DNA of 64,000 bases, taken from Dyadobacter luticola (GTDB taxonomy: Bacteria > Bacteroidota > Bacteroidia > Cytophagales > Spirosomataceae). The position numbers and the translations under genes were made by a program. The notes under the pieces are model-generated. The model ran no database searches. It was not told the origin of the DNA and saw only the letters and a list, made by a program, of their open reading frames with translations. Position 1 is the stretch's first letter. Every line of letters begins with the position of its first letter. Of this stretch, positions 17,164-25,726 are shown one piece after another. The stretch spans positions 2,216,375 through 2,280,374 of the forward strand of contig NZ_VCEJ01000002.1 in NCBI RefSeq assembly GCF_005860805.1, written 5' to 3'.

Positions 17164-18098
17164 TATTTCAGGACGACTTCACCGTACATACCTATTTTCA
17201 AAAGGCCGTCATTCTTCACGCTGATCTTCACCGCGTACACGAGGTTCGCTCGCTCGTCTTTGGTCTGGATAGTTTTGGGCGTAAATTCTGCTTTGTTACT
17301 GATCCAGTCGATGACACCTGCCAGCTCGCGGTATTTTCCATCTTTGTCGTCTACCAAAATCTTTACCTGCTGGCCTATCTTAATGCCAGGGAGCTGATCG
17401 CCAGTGACATAGGCGCGGAGAATGATAGTGGAAAGGTCCGCGACTTTGTAAAGTGGTTTTCCTGCGGCGGCTATTTCGTTGGCCTCCGCATATTTGGTCA
17501 GTACAGTGCCGACTGTTTCATTCACGATTTTTGATTTGGCTAACTGGTCATTGATCTGCTCTATCTGTACCACAAGCGGCTGTACGTCAGCTCTTAATCC
17601 CGAAGTCTGCGTTTTCAAAACCGAAGTCTGCGCCGCGTCCTGTTTGCTGATCACTTCCAGCTGTTTTTGCAGCTCATCGATCTGCGCAATGATGTCGTCG
17701 AGCTGCTTCGGTGTCGCGGCATCGGCTTTCAGGAGGTTTTGAATGCGGTTTTTTTCGTGTAAAAGATTGTCGAGACGCACTTTGGAAACTGCGATTTGCT
17801 GCTTGTAAACATTGGTTTGAGCGGTAATGTCAGGAAGCTTGCTGCCGGTGGCGCGGATCTGTGCTTCGAGCTGTTTCTTTTTCAGGAAAAGTTGTGTGCT
17901 GTCGATGTAACCCACGATTTGTCCGGCTTTCAGCTCGTCGCCTTCTTCCAGGTTCAACTGCATGATCCGGCCGGTGGCTTCGGCGGAAACGATGGTTTCC
18001 ACGGCTTCAAATGTGCCTGAGGCGTCGTAAGGTTCCTCTTTTCCCTTGCAGCAGGCAAGTCCGGCGATGATGATAAAAAGGTATGCTGTTGTTTTCAT
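17163..18098 (-). CDS. HlyD/YbhG-type membrane fusion lipoprotein
   Basis: A 311-residue periplasmic adaptor. The N-terminus has a signal peptide ending in a lipobox (LAC, Cys16), so it should be lipid-anchored. A biotinyl-lipoyl-like half (GRIMQLNLEEGDELKAGQ region) is followed by a long coiled-coil hairpin (about residues 75-185) and a second barrel half. It would bridge the ABC-2 permeases and the TolC-like channel encoded just upstream. Relatives are YbhG and EmrA/HlyD proteins. Confidence 0.88.
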   Translation of the reverse strand: MKTTAYLFIIIAGLACCKGKEEPYDASGTFEAVETIVSAEATGRIMQLNLEEGDELKAGQIVGYIDSTQLFLKKKQLEAQIRATGSKLPDITAQTNVYKQQIAVSKVRLDNLLHEKNRIQNLLKADAATPKQLDDIIAQIDELQKQLEVISKQDAAQTSVLKTQTSGLRADVQPLVVQIEQINDQLAKSKIVNETVGTVLTKYAEANEIAAAGKPLYKVADLSTIILRAYVTGDQLPGIKIGQQVKILVDDKDGKYRELAGVIDWISNKAEFTPKTIQTKDERANLVYAVKISVKNDGLLKIGMYGEVVLK

Positions 18099-18130
18099 GA
18101 ATTCCGATATTAATGTCTTGTGTTTGAATG

Positions 18131-19408
18131 TTATTCGATGTTTTTGCCCAATGTTGTCTGCAAATTGTAGCCCGACATCAGGAGCTGGATTTCGTGTAAA
18201 ATCTTGTTAAGCCTCGCCTGATCTTCCGCATTCACTTCCCGCAGGTAATCACTGGTATTGATGACGCCATTTTCCAGCTGCGCTGCAGAGGTGGTTTTAA
18301 TGCTTTCACGCAAACCAATGATCTCATCGTCAGTGGCTAGTAACTGCTGCAACCTGCCCAGCTCAGCATTTTGCTGTTTTACATTCAGGTTGGTATTATA
18401 GAGAAATGTTTCCTTTTGCAGCTGAATGCTTTCCCGGTTGTTGCGGATCAGGTTCCTGTCATTTTTGACGGTATATAATCCTGATAATGACCAGTTAAGG
18501 CGAACTCCCGTGATGTAGTAAGGATCAAAACTGTTGCTGAGAATGTTCAGCGCCGGCCTGCCGTAGCCGCCCTGAACGAAGAGGTTGAACTTCGGCCGGT
18601 TTTTCACATCAATCAACTGAGACTGAATGTCCAGGCTGCGGTTTTGAAATTCATATAACCTCAATTCCGGCCGGTTTACCTCGTCGGATAATGTCAGCAT
18701 TTGCGGCTTCACCAATATCGTGGAATCATTGAGCGGCTGGTTCACCAAAATGCCCAGCATATCCAGGTAGGCTTTCCGGTTTGCTTGAAGATCGATGGTC
18801 CGCTGGTCCGTTTTCAGCAACTCGGCTTTCAAGGTATTTCCGCTGCTTTTGAATGCGGTACCATTGTTGATCTGCGCCTGTATTTTGTTGACGCCCAGCT
18901 GAATGTCCTTTTTTAATAATATATTCTGTTTCAGCTGCTCATCAATCATCAGCACGCCGAAAAATAGCTGATTGACGCGCTCATTCAATTTGTACAGCTC
19001 CACTTCCACTTTCTGTTCTTCTACCAATGCATTGGCTTCATAGGATTTGACTTGAGTTTTTACCAGTCCGCCGTCGTAAATCGTCTGGTTTACATCCGCA
19101 TACACTTTGTACTGGTCCTTATTAAGTGTCGGAAACTCGACGCCGGGGATCGCAACCGGCAGGTTAAACTGCGTCACCGCCGACTGGTAAGTTGCCTGCC
19201 CGAGAATGCTCACCTGCGGCAAAAAGCCTTTTGCAGCGTTCTCAATGGAATAATCCTTCGTTTTCGCGATCAGCTCTAACTGCCGGATCATCGGATAATT
19301 TTTCCGCGCCAGCTGGTACGATTCCTCGATCGTCAGCGGCTTCGTTTGTGCCTGCACCCGCCCGGCCAATAACCAGCAACATACTGAAATGTAGAATAGC
19401 TTAATCAT
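18131..19408 (-). CDS. TolC-family outer membrane efflux channel
   Basis: A 425-residue protein with a cleavable signal peptide ending near AQT at residue 20-22, and two OEP repeats rich in coiled coil with few aromatic residues. It provides the outer-membrane exit duct for the adaptor and permeases encoded downstream. It is separated from tetR by 52 bases that contain a copy of the AATCA-N2-TGATT operator, so it may also have its own regulated promoter. No Cys lipobox is visible. Confidence 0.88.
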   Translation of the reverse strand: MIKLFYISVCCWLLAGRVQAQTKPLTIEESYQLARKNYPMIRQLELIAKTKDYSIENAAKGFLPQVSILGQATYQSAVTQFNLPVAIPGVEFPTLNKDQYKVYADVNQTIYDGGLVKTQVKSYEANALVEEQKVEVELYKLNERVNQLFFGVLMIDEQLKQNILLKKDIQLGVNKIQAQINNGTAFKSSGNTLKAELLKTDQRTIDLQANRKAYLDMLGILVNQPLNDSTILVKPQMLTLSDEVNRPELRLYEFQNRSLDIQSQLIDVKNRPKFNLFVQGGYGRPALNILSNSFDPYYITGVRLNWSLSGLYTVKNDRNLIRNNRESIQLQKETFLYNTNLNVKQQNAELGRLQQLLATDDEIIGLRESIKTTSAAQLENGVINTSDYLREVNAEDQARLNKILHEIQLLMSGYNLQTTLGKNIE

Positions 19409-19428
19409 TTTATTTATTCGTTTTTTTA

Positions 19429-19440
19429 AATCATTTGATT
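19429..19440. promoter_or_regulatory. Operator-like site O3 between tetR and tolC
   Basis: AATCATTTGATT is an inverted repeat of AATCA/TGATT with a two-base spacer. The same half-sites and spacing occur in the stronger site at 20134-20149. It lies 20 bases before the tolC-family start codon. I infer TetR binding; no binding data. Confidence 0.6.
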
Positions 19441-19460
19441 AATATAAGTGCAAAAAAATT

Positions 19461-20075
19461 TTAGGATTCGTTGAGCATTAATTTTACCCACCTCGGGATC
19501 AGCTTCTTACGTTCCTCCATCATGGCCATGTAAGCTTCGTCGCCGCCGCCCAGCAATGTTTCCAGCACAGGTTTGCCAATAAAAGGGAAAAGCGTCATAC
19601 CCAGAATGTTCATCAGAAAATGCACCGGATTAATGTCTTTTCGTTTGTCAGCCAGTTGTTTTATAAAAATAGAATCTGTCAGTAACTTCCTCGCCTGCAA
19701 CCGATTAGCCATGTCTCCCGGGTTGCTTCGCATTTCACTCAAAACAAAAATCGGCAGCTCCGGATGCTCGATCAGCATCGTAATGTAATTTTCCACGATC
19801 CGGTCCAGTTTCTCTTCCAGCGAAGTTGTTGCATCAAAAAGAACCGGGGCAAGTACGCCAAAAAGCTTCTCAATACGCTCGGCCATCACAATATCAAAAA
19901 GCTTTTCCTTGCTGCGGAAATAATAATTCAGCAGCGCCAAATTGATCCCCGCTTCCTCAGCAATATCCCTGGTACGGGCATTTCCGTAGCCTTTTTTCGT
20001 AAAAACCCTGATCGCGGCTTCCTTGATTTTCTGCTCAGTCGTAAGATCCAGCTCCTCTTTTCCTTTCTTGGTCAT
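19461..20075 (-). CDS. TetR/AcrR-family repressor (CecR/YbiH-like) of the efflux operon
   Basis: A 204-residue regulator. It has an N-terminal TetR helix-turn-helix (KIKEAAIRVFTKKGYG, then TRDIAEEAGINLALLNYYF) at about residues 14-60 and a variable ligand-binding C-terminal domain. It is the first gene of the exporter operon, an arrangement seen with E. coli cecR upstream of ybhGFSR. Its promoter is flanked by two palindromes sharing AATCA-N2-TGATT-type half-sites, and a third lies before tolC, which points to autorepression released by an export substrate. The ligand is unknown. Confidence 0.9.
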   Translation of the reverse strand: MTKKGKEELDLTTEQKIKEAAIRVFTKKGYGNARTRDIAEEAGINLALLNYYFRSKEKLFDIVMAERIEKLFGVLAPVLFDATTSLEEKLDRIVENYITMLIEHPELPIFVLSEMRSNPGDMANRLQARKLLTDSIFIKQLADKRKDINPVHFLMNILGMTLFPFIGKPVLETLLGGGDEAYMAMMEERKKLIPRWVKLMLNES

Positions 20076-20084
20076 TCCTCAAAT

Positions 20085-20094
20085 ATCAATTGAT
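20085..20094. promoter_or_regulatory. Operator-like site O2 at the tetR transcription start
   Basis: ATCAATTGAT is a perfect 10-bp palindrome, the core of the site at 20134-20149. It lies downstream of the -7 element, where transcription would begin, 10 bases from the tetR ATG. Confidence 0.6.
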
Positions 20095-20098
20095 GGTT

Positions 20099-20129
20099 CA
20101 AATGTAAAGGCATTTTCTGATTATACAAA
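20099..20129 (-). promoter_or_regulatory. Promoter of the tetR-efflux operon
   Basis: On the minus strand, TTTG (20129-20126), 19 bases, then TACATTTG (20106-20099) match the Bacteroidota consensus TTTG-N19-TAnnTTTG without mismatch. Transcription would start around 20092, inside operator O2. Confidence 0.8.
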
Positions 20130-20133
20130 CATT

Positions 20134-20149
20134 TTAATCAATTGATTAA
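20134..20149. promoter_or_regulatory. Operator-like site O1 upstream of the tetR promoter
   Basis: TTAATCAATTGATTAA is a perfect 16-bp palindrome four bases upstream of the -33 element of the tetR promoter. It contains AATCA-N2-TGATT, as does site O3 before tolC. Confidence 0.7.
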
Positions 20150-20258
20150 TAAAACTGTATTAAATTTTGAGGGATGATGGTTTTTTGTACAGCAGATAAT
20201 ACAGCGTCACTTTTGCCCGGACGTCGGCTTTTAGTTTTGAACTTCCGGCGAAAAGCTG

Positions 20259-20287
20259 TTGAAAATTTAATTACCCTCGTAATTTTG
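20259..20287 (+). promoter_or_regulatory. Candidate promoter of lepA
   Basis: TTG (20259-20261), 18 bases, then TAATTTTG (20280-20287), an exact TAnnTTTG. The predicted start is about 45 bases before the lepA ATG. Confidence 0.5.
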
Positions 20288-20340
20288 TGATTGCTTTGGC
20301 CTGAACTTATCCTTCAAAGCATTTGATTAGTTACTACTTC

Positions 20341-22128
20341 ATGAAGAAAATCCGTAATTTTTGCATTATCGCCCATATCGACCACGGTAAAAGCACATTG
20401 GCCGACCGCCTGCTGGAATTCACCAAAACTGTGACCCAGCGCGAAATGCAAGCCCAGCTCCTCGACAATATGGACCTGGAACGCGAGCGCGGCATCACCA
20501 TTAAGAGCCACGCGATCCAGATGAATTATCTGTACAAAGGCGAGGAGTACATATTAAACCTGATCGATACGCCAGGGCACGTGGATTTTTCCTACGAAGT
20601 TTCCCGCTCCATCGCTGCCTGCGAAGGCGCACTGCTCCTGGTAGATGCATCCCAAGGCACTGAGGCACAGACCATTTCCAACTTATACCTGGCGATCAAC
20701 CACGACCTCGTCATTATCCCGGTTTTGAATAAAATTGACCTTCCCGGCGCGATGCCTGAGGAGATCAAGGACGAAATGGTGGACCTGCTCGACTGTAACC
20801 GCGAGGACATTATCCCGGCAAGCGGCAAGGAAGGCATTGGTATTGAAGAAATCCTGAATGCCATCATCGAACGCATTCCCGCACCGGTGGGCGACCCCGA
20901 CGGACCTCTGCAGGCGTTGATTTTCGACTCGGTTTTTAACTCTTACCGCGGTATCGAGGTTATTTTCCGGGTTAAAAACGGCAGCATCAGAAAAGGTGAC
21001 CGCGTGAAATTTATGGCTACCGGCAAGGAATATATTGCGGATGAGATCGGTACATTAGGTCTGGCGCAAATCCCGAAACAAGTGGTGGAATGCGGCGATG
21101 TAGGTTACCTGATTTCAGGTATCAAAGTGGCGAAGGAAGTGAAGGTAGGCGATACATTCACGCACATTGACCGCCCTGCTAAGGAGGCGATCAGGGGATT
21201 TTCGGAAGTAAAACCAATGGTTTTTGCAGGGATATATCCGGTGGATACCAGTGAGTTTGAGGAATTGCGTGAGGCGATGGAAAAGTTGCAGCTCAATGAT
21301 GCTGCGCTGGTGTGGGAACCGGAAACCTCTGCGGCACTTGGATTCGGGTTCCGCTGCGGATTCCTTGGGATGCTGCACATGGAAATCGTGCAGGAAAGAC
21401 TGGAACGCGAGTTTGATATGACGGTGATCACCACGGTGCCTTCGGTGCAGTTCAGGGTGCTCAATACCAAGGATAAGCTCATGAATATCAGCGCGCCTTC
21501 GGAAATGCCCGAGCCGAATTTTATCAAGTATATTGAAGAACCTTACATTAATGCGCAGATCATCACCAAGTCGGACTACATTGGCCCGATCCTGAATTTG
21601 TGTATGGATAAAAGAGGTATCCTGAAAAACCAGGTGTACCTGACTGCGGAGCGTGTAGAACTGCAATTCCTGATCCCGCTGGCAGAAGTTGTTTTTGACT
21701 TTTTTGACAGGCTTAAAACCATTTCAAGAGGCTATGCCTCACTGGATTACGAGCTATCGGGCTACCAGGAGTCGGATATGGTGAAGCTGGATGTCATGTT
21801 GAATGGCGAGGCGGTGGATGCGCTTTCGGCGATCGTGCACCGGTCCAAATCTTACGAGTGGGGTAAAAAGCTTTGTGAAAAACTTCGCGAATTGATCCCG
21901 CGGCAAATGTTCGAAATCGCGATCCAGGCGGCTATCGGACAAAAAATCATTGCCCGTGAAACGGTGAAGGCGATGCGGAAAGACGTATTGGCCAAATGTT
22001 ACGGGGGTGATATTTCGCGTAAACGCAAGCTGCTCGAAAAACAGAAAAAAGGAAAGAAAAGAATGCGCCAGGTAGGCAATGTGGAGATCCCGCAGGAGGC
22101 TTTTATGGCGGTTTTGAAAATCAATTAG
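20341..22128 (+). CDS. lepA: Elongation factor 4 (LepA)
   Basis: A translational GTPase of 595 residues from ATG 20341, the usual LepA length; the TTG start 18 bases earlier would add six unconserved residues. The G domain shows AHIDHGKST (P-loop), DTPGH and NKID. The end has the LepA-specific C-terminal domain with the basic [15 protein letters not shown] tail. EF4 acts on the ribosome, back-translocating or remodelling stalled complexes, and affects initiation and biogenesis. It is a single-gene unit between the divergent efflux operon and the PDH E2 gene. Confidence 0.97.
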   Translation: MKKIRNFCIIAHIDHGKSTLADRLLEFTKTVTQREMQAQLLDNMDLERERGITIKSHAIQMNYLYKGEEYILNLIDTPGHVDFSYEVSRSIAACEGALLLVDASQGTEAQTISNLYLAINHDLVIIPVLNKIDLPGAMPEEIKDEMVDLLDCNREDIIPASGKEGIGIEEILNAIIERIPAPVGDPDGPLQALIFDSVFNSYRGIEVIFRVKNGSIRKGDRVKFMATGKEYIADEIGTLGLAQIPKQVVECGDVGYLISGIKVAKEVKVGDTFTHIDRPAKEAIRGFSEVKPMVFAGIYPVDTSEFEELREAMEKLQLNDAALVWEPETSAALGFGFRCGFLGMLHMEIVQERLEREFDMTVITTVPSVQFRVLNTKDKLMNISAPSEMPEPNFIKYIEEPYINAQIITKSDYIGPILNLCMDKRGILKNQVYLTAERVELQFLIPLAEVVFDFFDRLKTISRGYASLDYELSGYQESDMVKLDVMLNGEAVDALSAIVHRSKSYEWGKKLCEKLRELIPRQMFEIAIQAAIGQKIIARETVKAMRKDVLAKCYGGDISRKRKLLEKQKKGKKRMRQVGNVEIPQEAFMAVLKIN

Positions 22129-22146
22129 CGCGTGAATTATTCGCCT

Positions 22147-22178
22147 TTTGTTGTAATTTTGGCGTAATTCTAATTTCG
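22147..22178 (+). promoter_or_regulatory. Candidate promoter of the PDH E2 gene
   Basis: TTTG (22147-22150), 20 bases, then TAATTTCG (22171-22178), which differs from TAnnTTTG at one position. It lies about 33 bases before the start codon. Confidence 0.4.
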
Positions 22179-22210
22179 TACCAAGAAACTAAAATACCTT
22201 AACAAGCGAT

Positions 22211-23932
22211 ATGGCAGAAGTAATTCGTATGCCCAAAATGAGCGACACCATGGAAGAGGGTGTTATCGCGGAATGGCACAAAAAAGTAGGTGATAAAATA
22301 AAATCCGGCGATATCCTGGCTGATGTTGAAACCGACAAGGCTACGATGGAGATGGAATCTTACTATGACGGTACGCTTCTGTACATCGGTGTAAATAAAG
22401 GCGACGCTGTGCCCATTGATGGGGTGATGGCGATTGTTGGAAATGAAGGAGAAGATTACAAATCGCTTCTGGAAGGCGCCAGCAATGGTTCTGCCAACGG
22501 AAGCGCTCCAAAAGAAGAACCAAAATCGGAAGCGCCTGCGGTTGAAACTGTAACCCCGGAAGCACCGAAGCCAGGTGAGGCGCCGAAAGAACCTGACCCT
22601 GCTCCTGCAAAACCAGCCGCTTCTACTGAAAAAATCAATGCTGCAGTAGTGCGTATGCCCAAAATGAGCGATACCATGGAAGAAGGTACGCTGGTTTCGT
22701 GGCAGAAAAAGGTAGGTGATAAAGTAAAATCAGGCGATATACTGGCGGAAGTCGAAACCGATAAGGCCACGATGGAACTGGAAGCTTACGAAGACGGCAC
22801 ATTGCTTTTTGTAGGGATTAAAGAGGGTGAATCTGTACCGGTAGATGCGATTATCGCGGTAATTGGTGAGGAAGGCGCGAATATTGACGCGCTGATCGCC
22901 CGTGAAAATGGAGAGCAAACTGCGGATGTGGAAGCTGCACCTGCACCAAAAGAAGGAACACCTGATGCATCTTCAAATGGTACAGAAAAATCTGTTTCCG
23001 TAGCCGATTCCGGCGACCGCATCAAAGCGTCCCCGCTCGCGAAGAAAATAGCAGACGAAAAAGGTATCAGCCTGAACCAGATTGCTGGAACCGGCGATAA
23101 TGGCCGTATTGTAAAACGCGACATTGACGAGTTTAAACCAGCTGCCAAAGCTGAATCTGCACCAGCTCCGGCTGCTGCTCCTGCACCAAAAGCAGAATCT
23201 GCACCAGCCGCAGCTCCTGCCGCACCAGCAACGGGCGTAGCGACGCCCGGAGATTTTACCGATACGCCAATCTCGCAAATGCGTAAAACCATTGCCCGCA
23301 GATTGAGCGAAAGCTTATTCACCGCGCCGCATTTCTATGTAACGATGGAAATCGTGATGGATAAAGCGATGGCATTGCGTCCGCAGCTGAATGAGGTGAG
23401 CCCTGCCAAGATCTCTTTTAATGATATGGTGATCAAAGCTTGTGCACTGGCGCTGAGACAACATCCTGCCGTGAATTCTGCGTGGTTAGGTGATAAGATC
23501 AGAAAATACAATTATGTCAACATTGGCGTGGCGGTTGCGGTAGACGAAGGTCTGCTGGTGCCGGTTGTTCGCGATGCGGATAAGAAAACCATGTCTGTCA
23601 TTTCGGGGGAAGTAAAAGACCTGGCTGGCAAGGCAAAAGATAAAAAATTGCAGCCGAAAGACTGGGAAGGCAACACCTTCTCGATCTCGAACCTGGGTAT
23701 GTTTGGCGTAGATGAGTTTACAGCTATCATCAACCCGCCGGATTCCTGCATCCTGGCTGTGGGTGGTATCAAAAAAGTAGCTGCTTTCAAAGAAGACGGT
23801 ACGGTTTACCCGACCAACATTATGAAAGTAACCCTGTCCGCTGACCACCGTGTGGTAGACGGCGCCACCGCTGCCCAGTTCCTCTTGACAGTGAAAAAAC
23901 TGTTGGAAGAGCCGATGAGCATGCTGGTTTAA
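22211..23932 (+). CDS. pdhC: Pyruvate dehydrogenase complex E2, dihydrolipoamide acetyltransferase
   Basis: A 573-residue E2 protein with two N-terminal lipoyl domains, each with an ETDKATME lipoylation loop (Lys43 and Lys185). An Ala/Pro-rich linker, a peripheral subunit-binding domain (IKASPLAKKIA...GRIVKRDI) and a second Ala/Pro linker (about residues 310-345) follow, then the catalytic acyltransferase domain. The active-site HRVVDG (His546, Asp550) is present. It transfers acetyl groups to CoA, making acetyl-CoA from pyruvate together with E1 and E3 encoded elsewhere. The two lipoyl domains are near-identical in DNA around the motif, 426 bases apart, showing a tandem duplication. Confidence 0.95.
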   Translation: MAEVIRMPKMSDTMEEGVIAEWHKKVGDKIKSGDILADVETDKATMEMESYYDGTLLYIGVNKGDAVPIDGVMAIVGNEGEDYKSLLEGASNGSANGSAPKEEPKSEAPAVETVTPEAPKPGEAPKEPDPAPAKPAASTEKINAAVVRMPKMSDTMEEGTLVSWQKKVGDKVKSGDILAEVETDKATMELEAYEDGTLLFVGIKEGESVPVDAIIAVIGEEGANIDALIARENGEQTADVEAAPAPKEGTPDASSNGTEKSVSVADSGDRIKASPLAKKIADEKGISLNQIAGTGDNGRIVKRDIDEFKPAAKAESAPAPAAAPAPKAESAPAAAPAAPATGVATPGDFTDTPISQMRKTIARRLSESLFTAPHFYVTMEIVMDKAMALRPQLNEVSPAKISFNDMVIKACALALRQHPAVNSAWLGDKIRKYNYVNIGVAVAVDEGLLVPVVRDADKKTMSVISGEVKDLAGKAKDKKLQPKDWEGNTFSISNLGMFGVDEFTAIINPPDSCILAVGGIKKVAAFKEDGTVYPTNIMKVTLSADHRVVDGATAAQFLLTVKKLLEEPMSMLV

Positions 23933-23956
23933 GGTTTCAGTTTTAAAAAAACATAC

Positions 23957-23987
23957 AAAGTGTCAGGTTTTACAGCCTGGCACTTTT
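23957..23987 (+). terminator. Hairpin terminator after the PDH E2 gene
   Basis: Arms AAAGTGTCAGG and CCTGGCACTTT (one G-U pair) around an eight-base loop, followed by TTGTTTT. It starts 25 bases after the E2 stop codon. Confidence 0.75.
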
Positions 23988-24029
23988 GTTTTGGGGCAGT
24001 TTCAGAATTCTAATCACGAAAATCACTTC

Positions 24030-24572
24030 ATGGAAAAAATACATGCAACAACCGTCCTGGGCGTGCTTCATAATGGGAATGTTTCCCTGGGTGCCGACGG
24101 CCAGGCGACGATGGGCAATACTGTGGCAAAAGGCAATGTGCGGAAAATCAGGGTTTTGATGGGTGGAAAGATTCTTGCAGGCTTTGCCGGATCCACAGCC
24201 GATGCATTTACCCTGCTCGAAAAATTTGAAGAAAAACTCAATTCTTACGGTGGCAATATGAAACGCGCCGCGATTGAACTTGCAAAAGACTGGCGTACAG
24301 ATCGCTATCTCCGGAAACTGGAAGCGATGATGATCGTGGCAAGCAAGGAAGAAATCCTGGTTATTTCGGGAACTGGTGATGTTTTAGAGCCTGAAAATGG
24401 TATTGCGGCGATTGGCTCGGGTGGAAATTATGCCTTATCGGCCGCGCAGGCTTTGAAGAAACACGCGGGACATTTATCCGCCGAGGAAATGGTCCGGGAA
24501 GGTCTGACCGTCGCAGCGGACCTTTGCATTTATACCAATCACAATTTTATTATTGAGAAGATTGCAAGCTAA
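24030..24572 (+). CDS. hslV: ATP-dependent protease subunit HslV
   Basis: A 180-residue proteasome-like peptidase from ATG 24030; an upstream extension would run into the terminator. A short propeptide (MEKIHA) precedes Thr-Thr-Val, so the first Thr should become the catalytic N-terminal nucleophile after processing. Conserved GADGQATMG and GFAGSTADAF stretches are present. HslV forms a double hexamer or heptamer that degrades unfolded proteins fed by the HslU ATPase; hslU is not in this window. A strong terminator follows. Confidence 0.95.
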   Translation: MEKIHATTVLGVLHNGNVSLGADGQATMGNTVAKGNVRKIRVLMGGKILAGFAGSTADAFTLLEKFEEKLNSYGGNMKRAAIELAKDWRTDRYLRKLEAMMIVASKEEILVISGTGDVLEPENGIAAIGSGGNYALSAAQALKKHAGHLSAEEMVREGLTVAADLCIYTNHNFIIEKIAS

Positions 24573-24590
24573 CATTGCCTGATTTTTAAC

Positions 24591-24627
24591 AAAAAACGCC
24601 GGAATCCTGATCGATCCCGGCGTTTTT
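24591..24627. terminator. Bidirectional hairpin terminator between hslV and the convergent glycosyltransferase gene
   Basis: AAAAACGCCGG and CCGGCGTTTTT arms, with A runs on the left and T runs on the right, work in both directions. It lies between convergent gene ends at 24572 and 24654. Confidence 0.9.
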
Positions 24628-24653
24628 CAATTTTATACTAACTGAATAATAAT

Positions 24654-25682
24654 TTATGCCCCTTTTCCTAAAAGCATCCGGAATGCCTTTCTGACTTTGT
24701 GCTCGTACAAATCCACTTTCTTCCCGATTTTACCTTTCAAAATCCTGTTTTTTGCCAGCTTTTGATAATGTGCATCCAGTGAAGCGTCGGTGTTGAAATT
24801 CTCTTTCAGATAAGCCAAAGCATTCGCCTCGCTCAAATTATAGTTATCTTCTTTGGAATAAGCATGTATCCCCTGCCCGATAGGATTGAATTGAGAATGT
24901 GAGGCATAATCTTCCAGAACAAAATGCTGGAACTTGAAGCCCTGGTTTACCATTTGGTAGAACCAGCCGGTGCCTAAATCGGCCGTAAAACCCCAGTTTC
25001 CGCCAAAACAAACATTATCACCTTTCGGCAATGTTACGCGACGGTACGTATCAAGCTTGATCATGCAGGCATATTCATTGAGGCGACATTCCGGCATCGG
25101 GTAAAACCGGCCGGTATTGATCACTTCAATGTCCTTTTCTTTCCGCGGCGTGTTGTAGGTTTCATGCAATGCCAGCGCCTCAGCCTGTGTGGGGACGAAG
25201 TACTGGAATTTTGAACCGTGACAAACTTTCGCTGAAAATCCCGGGCAAGACCAGCATTGTCCGATGGAGCCGGTGCCCGCCATCTGCTCGTCGGCAGTGA
25301 TCACGGGCAGCATATCGCCGATCATATCCTTGTGGAAAACCATATCATTATGCATGATGAAAAGGTAATCGGACGTAGCATTTTCCAGCGCGTACTGGTA
25401 AGGAATTTGGTAGCGGTAAACAGCGTCAACTTTGGTGCGGTTGTAGTCCAGACCGCCCAGCTGGTAAAAATATTTGGGATAGTATAAATCGATTTCAATC
25501 AGCGGACTGATCTCTTTGATCACGTGGTACACATCGCCGAACTTGTCGTAAGGCTGCCGTTTTTCGACGGTAATGTATATTTTATTAATGTGCTGGCGGC
25601 TGAATTTCAGGAGTGTGAGTATCGAAATAATGGTCTGATAAGGCTTGCCATAGTAAATTACACAGACGTCTGTTTTGATCAT
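24654..25682 (-). CDS. Glycosyltransferase-like protein (GT-A fold suspected)
   Basis: A 342-residue soluble protein, no signal peptide. The first 130 residues look like a family 2-type GT-A nucleotide-sugar fold: a hydrophobic beta strand (VCVIYYGKPYQTI), a DYLFIMHNDMVFHKDM segment that could hold the DxD-like metal site (HNDM), and a later ENATSD region. The middle has several Cys and Trp (GQCWSCPGF) that I do not recognise. It may modify surface polysaccharide, but no other glycan gene is adjacent. A putative call. Confidence 0.55.
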   Translation of the reverse strand: MIKTDVCVIYYGKPYQTIISILTLLKFSRQHINKIYITVEKRQPYDKFGDVYHVIKEISPLIEIDLYYPKYFYQLGGLDYNRTKVDAVYRYQIPYQYALENATSDYLFIMHNDMVFHKDMIGDMLPVITADEQMAGTGSIGQCWSCPGFSAKVCHGSKFQYFVPTQAEALALHETYNTPRKEKDIEVINTGRFYPMPECRLNEYACMIKLDTYRRVTLPKGDNVCFGGNWGFTADLGTGWFYQMVNQGFKFQHFVLEDYASHSQFNPIGQGIHAYSKEDNYNLSEANALAYLKENFNTDASLDAHYQKLAKNRILKGKIGKKVDLYEHKVRKAFRMLLGKGA

Positions 25683-25726
25683 GGTGAAAATTAAATAGTA
25701 AACACCGCAAAGCTATTCAATGAAGA

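Noticed and set aside
20323..20340. TTG start six codons before lepA
   Set aside because: LepA proteins start at MKK(I)RNF; the extra residues are not family-like.
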